From Methylophaga sp. OBS3 (lineage in GTDB: Bacteria > Pseudomonadota > Gammaproteobacteria > Nitrosococcales > Methylophagaceae): a stretch of 64,000 nt of DNA. A program made the position numbers and the translations under genes. Location: assembly GCF_026319325.1 (NCBI RefSeq), contig NZ_JAPDMU010000004.1, forward strand, positions 62,001-126,000. Reading direction: 5' to 3'. The number at the start of each line of letters is the position of its first letter. Position 1 is the stretch's first letter. The notes beneath the pieces are model-generated. The model was not told the DNA's origin. It did no database searches and saw only the letters and a list, made by a program, of their open reading frames with translations. Below, one piece after another: positions 58,173-64,000 of this stretch.

Positions 58173-59318
58173 ATGACGACAACAGAATTAGAGCAATCGA
58201 ATTTGCGTAAAGACTGGTGGTGGCCACTGCTATTACTGGTTGCTACCGTGGGCATCTTTTATGTCTATCATAGTGTTTTGGATGTCTACGAAACGACGAT
58301 CCTTATTCTGACGGCGATTAGCATGGCATTTCTTGGTCATTACTGGCCACCGTTTCGAAGTCACAGTATTGCTGTCGCAGTACTAAGTTTATTCGCGCTA
58401 CAAATTTATGGCACAGACTTAAGCCTTGCAGAGAGTAATTTCTGGTTGAAATATTTCTTAGCTAGCCAATCAGCACTAATGTGGATGAGTGCGTTGTTTT
58501 TGGCTGCTACCGTCACTTACTTTGCTGGTTTATGGCGCCGCTCCGACTATTTAGAAAAGATGGGCTCAGTTTTAACGTGGTCAGCTACTACTATGGGTAT
58601 GGTTGGCTTAATGGTTCGTTGGCGTGAAACCCATATGATGGGGGAAGACATTGGTTATATCCCTGTCAGTAATCTTTATGAAGTCTTCATTCTTTTTGCT
58701 GTGGTAACGGCTTTGCTGTACTTATTTTACGAACGTCGTTATATGACACGTAAATTGGGTGGTTTCGTTTTATTGGTCATTTCTGCGGCTGTTTTCTTCC
58801 AGCTTTGGTACGTCTTTGAACGTAATGCGCATGAAATTCAGCCATTAGTACCGGCACTGCAAAGTTACTGGATGAAGATCCATGTCCCGGCTAACTTCAT
58901 AGGTTATGGCGCATTTGCCATGGCGGCCATGATTGGTGTGGCCTATTTGATTGTGGCTTGGCGTCATCAAAAAAATCCACAAAGTAGCTGGGTTTTAGCA
59001 ATGCCATCATTAAATCTGATGGATGATTTAATGTATAAAAGTATCGCACTGGGTTTTGCCTTTTTTACGGTGGCAACCATTCTGGGGGCACTTTGGGCAG
59101 CTGAAGCTTGGGGGGGCTATTGGTCATGGGATCCGAAAGAGACTTGGGCACTGATTGTTTGGCTTAACTATGCCGCTTGGTTACATATGCGAATGACCAA
59201 GGGGTGGAGTGGGGTGCCAATGGCTTGGTGGGCAATTGTTGGTCTTTTCGTGACCTTATTTGCCTTTTTAGGTGTCAATATGTTTTTGTCGGGCCTGCAT
59301 TCCTATGGCACGTTGTAA
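58173..59318 (+). CDS. ccsB: Cytochrome c biogenesis protein CcsB (ResC/CcsA type)
   Basis: This is the heme-channel partner of ResB. The protein has 381 residues and about eight membrane spans. The WWD heme-binding motif is WAAEAWGGYWSWDPKETWALIVW, with conserved flanking His in IHVPANFIGY-type and WLHMRMTK segments. With resB it makes up System II. No ccm (System I) genes are seen in this window. Confidence 0.96.
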   Translation: MTTTELEQSNLRKDWWWPLLLLVATVGIFYVYHSVLDVYETTILILTAISMAFLGHYWPPFRSHSIAVAVLSLFALQIYGTDLSLAESNFWLKYFLASQSALMWMSALFLAATVTYFAGLWRRSDYLEKMGSVLTWSATTMGMVGLMVRWRETHMMGEDIGYIPVSNLYEVFILFAVVTALLYLFYERRYMTRKLGGFVLLVISAAVFFQLWYVFERNAHEIQPLVPALQSYWMKIHVPANFIGYGAFAMAAMIGVAYLIVAWRHQKNPQSSWVLAMPSLNLMDDLMYKSIALGFAFFTVATILGALWAAEAWGGYWSWDPKETWALIVWLNYAAWLHMRMTKGWSGVPMAWWAIVGLFVTLFAFLGVNMFLSGLHSYGTL

Positions 59319-59330
59319 TTAAAGGAAATA

Positions 59331-59969
59331 ATGATGAAGAAAATGATGAAAGCATTACTGCTTGTTCCAGCAATGTTTATGTTGCCATTAGCCGCGAACG
59401 CTGCTGATTATCAGCTAGGCCAACACTACGCTGAAGTGGGCAAACAAATGCCAAGCAATGACGTCAGTGAGAAAGTAAAAGTGGTTGAGTTGTTTTCATA
59501 CTCTTGCCCACATTGCTTTCGTTTAGATCCGCAAGTAACACAGTGGAAAGAAACATTACCTGACAATGCCGAGTTTGAACTGGTCCCAGCAATTTTCCGT
59601 GATAGTTGGCTACAGTTGGCGCGCGTTTTCTATGCTGCAGAGCAAAGTGGTGATTTAGAAATGCTTCATCCAAAACTTTTCCACGCTATTCATGTTGAAA
59701 AACGTCGTTTAAATAGTGAAGAAGAATTGTTGGACTTTGTTGAAGAGCAAGGTATTGACCGTGAAGACTTCTTAAAGCGTATGAATTCATTTGGTGTAAA
59801 AACCAAAGTGAAAAAAGCGCTGGTTATGAGCCAAACATCAGGTATCACAGGTGTGCCAGCAATGATTGTTGACGCGAAATATCGTACTGATGCACCGCAA
59901 GCCGGTAGTCTTGAAGATATGCTTGATGTTGTAGATTATTTGGTTGTTAAGGCTGCTGAAGAAAAGTAA
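59331..59969 (+). CDS. dsbA: Thiol:disulfide interchange protein DsbA
   Basis: DsbA is a periplasmic disulfide oxidant. The 212-residue precursor has a signal peptide ending ANAADY. The active site is YSCPHCFRL (C59, C62), and the cis-Pro loop is SGITGVPAMIVD. It follows ccsB by 12 bp, so it may be co-transcribed. It could supply oxidised cysteines to MauA, which has many disulfides, and to cytochrome precursors; that link is an inference. Confidence 0.94.
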   Translation: MMKKMMKALLLVPAMFMLPLAANAADYQLGQHYAEVGKQMPSNDVSEKVKVVELFSYSCPHCFRLDPQVTQWKETLPDNAEFELVPAIFRDSWLQLARVFYAAEQSGDLEMLHPKLFHAIHVEKRRLNSEEELLDFVEEQGIDREDFLKRMNSFGVKTKVKKALVMSQTSGITGVPAMIVDAKYRTDAPQAGSLEDMLDVVDYLVVKAAEEK

Positions 59970-59987
59970 TTCTCAACACCTTTGATT

Positions 59988-60016
59988 AAAAAAGCCCGTT
60001 TTCAGCGGGCTTTTTT
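59988..60016 (+). terminator. Intrinsic terminator after dsbA
   Basis: AAAAAAGCCCG and CGGGCTTTTTT pair over a 7-nt loop and end in a T-run, about 19 bp after the stop. It closes the cytochrome maturation unit. The following gap to 60178 holds nothing else I can support. Confidence 0.9.
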
Positions 60017-60178
60017 ATGTCAAACAAAACGCGCTGTTAATAATCAGAATGATGAAAAAAATCTGTTGTTAATTGGCTGTAAAAATAACATAAGGCAATG
60101 TTTGTTATGACTACTTGTCATACCTAAGCTAAGCGGCTAACCTTAAAACCTTTGGTAACAAACTTCAGGACGAATATC

Positions 60179-61330
60179 GTGATAAGAATCACCCTCTTAG
60201 CTACTATGCTAAGTCTGCTGGCAGGATGTGTTGTGGTAACGGAGTTACCTGACTCAGTCAAAGAAAGAATCATTCGTGAGCATGAAGAAAAGTTAGCGCA
60301 ACAAAAAACAACAGACAGTGAAACCAATACAGCAGAGCCTGCCAAATTGGTCGCTGATGAAACTGAAGTAAAATCATCACCCGTACTTGTTGAGCCACCA
60401 CCGCCAGCGTTACCACAAGCGCAACCCGTGGTTACTGAATCACCAAAAACTGAAGTTATGCCAGCTGCTGCCAAGGGTGACGCTGTTTTACCTGGCCAAT
60501 GTTATGTACAGGCGACAGTCTATCCACAAGCTGTTGAGCGTCAAAAAGAATTTGTTACCAAAGATAGTAGTAAAGCGATTACTGTTGTGCCTGCACGTAT
60601 CTCTGAGGGATATCAGCAAGTGGTCACCAAGCAGTCGCACACGACCTATACTGTAAAACCTGCTCGCTTTGAAAAAATCACTGAGCAAATCATGGTGAAA
60701 CCGGCCATGACCAAAAATCGTGTTGTGCCAGCTGTTTATGAAACACGTCAGGAAACAGTCGTTGTTGAAGAAGCAACCTCAGTTTTAGAACCATGTGTGG
60801 CCGCTGGTGCAGCTTATGCTCACTCAACGGGTGTTCGCAGCTTCTGTGCTAAAGAAATTCCAGCGAAGACCCAGCAAATCAGCAAGCAAGTTTTGGTTTC
60901 TGACGAGCGAATTGAAACCTACCAAGAGCCAGCTGAATATGCCACTGTCAGTCGTTGGGAGTTGGTTGAGGCGTCACGTGTTGAAGAGGTACAATCTGAG
61001 CCGGAAGTTGAGCAGGTGGCTTATCAAGAAGTGTTGACACCTGAACAAGTTGATCAGCGTCAGACATCGGAAATTAAAACGGTATTACCTGTTGTTGAAT
61101 ATCTGGGTGAGCCACAAGTGGTAACGCGTCGTGCCGTCTGTGATCAAGATCTTGATAATGACTTATTACAGCGTCTACAAAATGCATTAAATGATGCTGG
61201 GTATAATGCCGGTGAAGCTGATGGTTATATCGGTGAGCGTACGATTACCGCATTAACTCGTTACCAAAAAGATAATGGTCTTGCGGTTGGGGCGATTACC
61301 TACGAAAGTCTTGAGAAGTTAATGCCTTAA
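60179..61330 (+). CDS. Peptidoglycan-binding-domain lipoprotein with degenerate internal repeats
   Basis: This 383-residue precursor is started at a GTG with AGGA eight bases upstream. It has a lipobox (LSLLAGC). A Pro/Ala/Thr-rich linker follows, then several copies of a roughly 20-residue beta-type repeat such as YTVKPARFEKITEQIMVKPA and NRVVPAVYETRQETVVVEE. The C-terminal peptidoglycan-binding-1 domain is LLQRLQNALNDAGYNAGEADGYIGERTITALTRYQKDNG. It is probably an outer-membrane lipoprotein touching the cell wall. The function of the repeat part is unknown. Confidence 0.82.
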   Translation: MIRITLLATMLSLLAGCVVVTELPDSVKERIIREHEEKLAQQKTTDSETNTAEPAKLVADETEVKSSPVLVEPPPPALPQAQPVVTESPKTEVMPAAAKGDAVLPGQCYVQATVYPQAVERQKEFVTKDSSKAITVVPARISEGYQQVVTKQSHTTYTVKPARFEKITEQIMVKPAMTKNRVVPAVYETRQETVVVEEATSVLEPCVAAGAAYAHSTGVRSFCAKEIPAKTQQISKQVLVSDERIETYQEPAEYATVSRWELVEASRVEEVQSEPEVEQVAYQEVLTPEQVDQRQTSEIKTVLPVVEYLGEPQVVTRRAVCDQDLDNDLLQRLQNALNDAGYNAGEADGYIGERTITALTRYQKDNGLAVGAITYESLEKLMP

Positions 61331-61355
61331 TTAAGCTGTAAAACGGTATTCAAAG

Positions 61356-61379
61356 AAGCCCGCCTAAGCGGGCTTTTTT
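61356..61379 (+). terminator. Terminator between the lipoprotein gene and mltF
   Basis: AAGCCCGC-CTAA-GCGGGCTT is an 8-bp perfect stem with a T-run on the plus strand. It ends the lipoprotein gene and lies only four bases from the convergent mltF stop. Confidence 0.88.
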
Positions 61380-61383
61380 ATGA

Positions 61384-62799
61384 TTAGATTGCAGCCGGTA
61401 ACGATTGGGTTGGGCCTGCAGGGGGCTCAACTTGCAGTGGCTGCTCAGGATTGATGCTGTTGTGTTGCAGCATGATGTCGTAGTAACGACGAATATTAGC
61501 CACATAACGTACGGGTTCTCCACCTCGGGCATAACCATAACGGGTTTTATCGAACCACTCTTTCTGAGATAGTAGTGGCAGATTTTCGCGAACATCTGAC
61601 CAGCGATCTGGGTTGCCACCATTCATTTGTGTCAATCGACGGGCATCCTCAAGGTGGCCTTGACCAATGTTGTAGGCAGCTAATGCCATCCAGGTTCGAT
61701 CTGGCTCCATGATTCGCTCTGGAAGGCGCTTACGCATCAAGTCAAGATAGGCGGCACCCGCTTTAATACTTTGTTCTGGGTCTTCTCGATCATCAACCCC
61801 CATTTCTTCAGCTGTCGCGCGTGTCAGCATCATCAGGCCTTTAACACCTGTATTCGAAACTGCTTCTGGGTTCCAATGTGACTCTTGATAGGCAACAGCT
61901 GCTAATAGCCGCCAATCAAAGTCATATTCCTCCCCGGCTTCCGTAAACCAATCTTGATATTCTGGAAGATGGGTTAATACTCGGCGATTAATCGCACGAC
62001 TATCAACATAGTCAAAACGTCGGATGTGGCCGTAATAACGCTCAATCATACGGTCAAGAAAGCCATTTTCTTCGATGTGTTCAAAATAGTTAATGACTTC
62101 TCGATATAGACTTACGTCAGGTCCTTTTTTTAAACCCCAAGCCAAAGCCTGAGGATCAGACACATCAAAGGCAACGCGTAGTTCTGGATATAGACCACGG
62201 GTGGCCGACATTTCATTCGAGTCGGCAATGGTGTAATCAATAAGTTCTAGTTGCAGCAACTCGAGCAAACCAGTCGTATCAATATCATCATTTTCGATCC
62301 AGGTAAGTTCTGGTACTTCTTTCTTTAATGCGACTAAATGCTCGACATGACTACTATCAGCAAGCACTTCTAATTGTCCATTGCCTAATTGTGCAATGTT
62401 TCGTGGGCGTCTTGAGCCGTTTCGATAAATTAGTTGTTGGGTAACTTCGTGATAAACCGGACCAAACCGCATGCGTTGCTGTCGTTCGGCGGTGACGGTG
62501 AGTCCGGCTGCAGCGATATCGGCCTCACCATGCTCAAGCATACGCAACATATCGCCCAAACTTTCTGGAATGATGATTTTGAGTTTAACGTTCAGTTCAT
62601 CAGCAAAATGTTTGACTAGCTCATATTCAAAGCCAGCCATTTCATGTGCCGTTCTTTGATAAAAAGTCGTCAAGCCCTGACGACTCACCACACGAAGTTC
62701 ACCACGCTCTAGGATTTGATCCAAATGCGTTCGACTATCGTTACAGGCACTCAGCGTCAGTACTGTTAAAACTAAAAGTAAAACTAAGCGTTTTTTCAA
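61384..62799 (-). CDS. mltF: Membrane-bound lytic murein transglycosylase F
   Basis: MltF cleaves peptidoglycan glycan chains and forms 1,6-anhydro ends. The protein has 471 residues from the TTG at 62799, which gives a compact lipoprotein signal (KKRLVLLLVLTVLTLSAC). A GTG at 62856 would add 19 unlikely residues. The first half is a type II periplasmic-binding-like regulatory domain. The second is an SLT domain with the catalytic Glu in AYQESHWNPEAVSNTGVKGLMMLT and a late ALAAYNIGQGHL. Confidence 0.92.
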   Translation of the reverse strand: MKKRLVLLLVLTVLTLSACNDSRTHLDQILERGELRVVSRQGLTTFYQRTAHEMAGFEYELVKHFADELNVKLKIIIPESLGDMLRMLEHGEADIAAAGLTVTAERQQRMRFGPVYHEVTQQLIYRNGSRRPRNIAQLGNGQLEVLADSSHVEHLVALKKEVPELTWIENDDIDTTGLLELLQLELIDYTIADSNEMSATRGLYPELRVAFDVSDPQALAWGLKKGPDVSLYREVINYFEHIEENGFLDRMIERYYGHIRRFDYVDSRAINRRVLTHLPEYQDWFTEAGEEYDFDWRLLAAVAYQESHWNPEAVSNTGVKGLMMLTRATAEEMGVDDREDPEQSIKAGAAYLDLMRKRLPERIMEPDRTWMALAAYNIGQGHLEDARRLTQMNGGNPDRWSDVRENLPLLSQKEWFDKTRYGYARGGEPVRYVANIRRYYDIMLQHNSINPEQPLQVEPPAGPTQSLPAAI

Positions 62800-62930
62800 A
62801 ATAATACTTTGTCGTTGGCGATGATAAATTATCACCTGATAAAGACAGATTTGCACCCTTTAAAGTTTAGGCCACAACCATTAAATACGACTAGCTAAAG
62901 GTCGATATTTCTTGTTAGTAGATACTCGTT

Positions 62931-63380
62931 TTAACGGCGTTGACGAAAAAAATCACGCAATAATTGGCTGCTTTGCTCAGCAAGAACGCCTGACTCACAG
63001 TTAACACGGTGATTAATATTTGGGAGTGTGAATACATCAAGCAGGCTACCCGCTGCGCCAGTTTTGGGTTCGCTTGCAGCATAGACGAGCCGTTCAATAC
63101 GCGCATGCACTAAAGCGCCTGCACACATAATGCAGGGTTCAAGCGTTACGTACATTGTTGTACCCGGCAGCCGGTAATTTTGCAGCTTTTGGCATGCAGT
63201 GTGTAAAGCCATGATCTCGGCATGTGCTGTCGCATCATGCTGAGAAATTGGCTGGTTATATCCTTCTGCAATCAATTCATCGTTTTGAACGATTACAGCG
63301 CCAACCGGTACTTCTCCTGCTGCTTGTGCTTTTTCTGCTAATTGCAGAGCGTGCTGCATCCAATAAACGTCATCAGGCAT
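62931..63380 (-). CDS. tadA: tRNA-specific adenosine deaminase TadA
   Basis: TadA converts adenosine 34 to inosine in tRNA-Arg(ACG). The protein has 149 residues. The zinc and catalytic motif is HAEIMAL, with the Cys pair in PCIMCAGALVH. It overlaps waaA by 8 bp. A good start is the ATG at 63380. Confidence 0.95.
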   Translation of the reverse strand: MPDDVYWMQHALQLAEKAQAAGEVPVGAVIVQNDELIAEGYNQPISQHDATAHAEIMALHTACQKLQNYRLPGTTMYVTLEPCIMCAGALVHARIERLVYAASEPKTGAAGSLLDVFTLPNINHRVNCESGVLAEQSSQLLRDFFRQRR

Positions 63381-64000
63381 GGTGAATATGTCGTTGTATG
63401 AGGTTTAATAATCTTGCGCTGGCGCCTTTACTTTGATTTATCAAATCAAGACCAGCTTCGCCCATTTCTGCCCGTCGTTTGGGATCGGCTAATAACTGCG
63501 ATACAGCTTGAGCAAGCTCAACACTATTGTTCACTTTGACAACAGCGCCAAACTGTAAAAAGCGCTCGGTAATTTCTGTAAAGTTAAAGTAATGAGGACC
63601 TGTAATAACGGCTCTTCCCAAGGCGGCTGGCTCAAGTAGGTTATGGCCGCCATGAGGCACCATACTTCCACCAATCAAACTTAAATCCGCTGCTGCATAA
63701 AACAGTGGTAATTCGCCCATGGTATCAACGACAAGCACTTGGGTTGTTGACGGGCAGGGTTTGTTTTCACTGCGCCGTAAAGTTTTTAAGCCGCTTTTTC
63801 GGCAAAGACCAGCAACTCGATCAAAACGTTCTGGATGGCGGGGGACGATGACAAGTAATAAGTCATTAAACTTGGCACGAACTTGTTTAGCCGCATTGAG
63901 AATAATCTCTTCTTCACCCTCATGAGTGCTTGCTGCAATCCAAACTGGGCGATTCCCCCACATCGAACGCATTGCTTCTGCTTGTTCATGCAAACTGGCG
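63373..64000 (-). CDS. waaA: 3-deoxy-D-manno-octulosonic acid (Kdo) transferase, C-terminal part (cut by window edge)
   Basis: This is the C-terminal 208 codons or so of a GT-B glycosyltransferase that adds Kdo to lipid A precursor. The reading frame is open to the right edge. Motifs are VWIAASTHEGEEEIILNA at the domain start, VPRHPERF, and the donor-binding DLSLIGGSMVPHGGHNLLEPAALGRAVITGP. Its N-terminal acceptor half lies beyond the window. Confidence 0.94.
   Translation of the reverse strand, partial: ASLHEQAEAMRSMWGNRPVWIAASTHEGEEEIILNAAKQVRAKFNDLLLVIVPRHPERFDRVAGLCRKSGLKTLRRSENKPCPSTTQVLVVDTMGELPLFYAAADLSLIGGSMVPHGGHNLLEPAALGRAVITGPHYFNFTEITERFLQFGAVVKVNNSVELAQAVSQLLADPKRRAEMGEAGLDLINQSKGASARLLNLIQRHIHHA

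Overview
The window reads as a chromosomal segment of a marine, methylotrophic gammaproteobacterium, most likely a Methylophaga-like organism. The evidence is a complete methylamine dehydrogenase (mau) cluster, a periplasmic azurin, an MxaD-like SRPBCC protein beside a YVTN beta-propeller, and gammaproteobacterial housekeeping neighbourhoods (mlaFEDCB-ibaG-murA-hisGDC; pilU-pilT-yggS-proC-yggT-metX-metW). The genus is inferred from gene content and was not tested by any search. Genes are closely packed, with many ATGA, TAATG and 8-bp overlaps. I see no insertion sequence, prophage, integrase, CRISPR array or rRNA.

Layout. 1-8.3 kb (mostly minus strand): a photolyase-related protein cut by the edge, DUF3429, an exonuclease/GIY-YIG fusion, orn, an M48 protease plus a small cytochrome c on the plus strand, a diguanylate cyclase, an LplT-like MFS carrier, UspA and trxB. 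8.5-15.1 kb: ftsK-lolA-rarA, then rsmJ, the beta-propeller and the MxaD-like protein on the opposite strand. 15.3-22.8 kb: the Mla lipid-transport operon running into ibaG, murA and hisGDC. 22.8-31.1 kb: a DUF4124 coiled-coil protein, a TauE-type exporter, pyrE, metW-metX, yggT-proC-yggS, and pilT-pilU. 31.3-34.7 kb: an OmpA/TSP3 lipoprotein, a DUF2927 protein, a metallophosphoesterase-like protein that has lost most of its catalytic motifs, and azurin.

34.8-44.6 kb is the methylamine unit. mauFBEDAGLMN lies on the minus strand. A 568-bp control region holds a near-identical pair of about 29-bp elements. An AraC-type regulator and tatABC diverge from it. MauA carries the twin-arginine signal, both TTQ tryptophans and the catalytic Asp at the expected spacing. 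Amicyanin (mauC) and mauJ are absent, and the adjacent azurin is the obvious electron acceptor. 44.8-47.0 kb holds a chemoreceptor with an eroded signalling tip and tRNA-Arg(CCG).

47.3-51.9 kb is the most novel part: a one-domain ModE-like regulator, a stand-alone TiaS-like protein, a small polytopic membrane protein, a TonB-dependent receptor with an 18-glycine tract, and a TupA-like substrate-binding lipoprotein. A ModE-like operator half-site lies just behind the regulator. I propose that this is a molybdate/tungstate acquisition and sensing locus with no ABC permease or ATPase beside it. 51.9-64 kb returns to housekeeping: glgP, engB, a diheme cytochrome c4, System II cytochrome c maturation (resB-ccsB), dsbA, a peptidoglycan-binding lipoprotein, mltF, tadA and a partial waaA.
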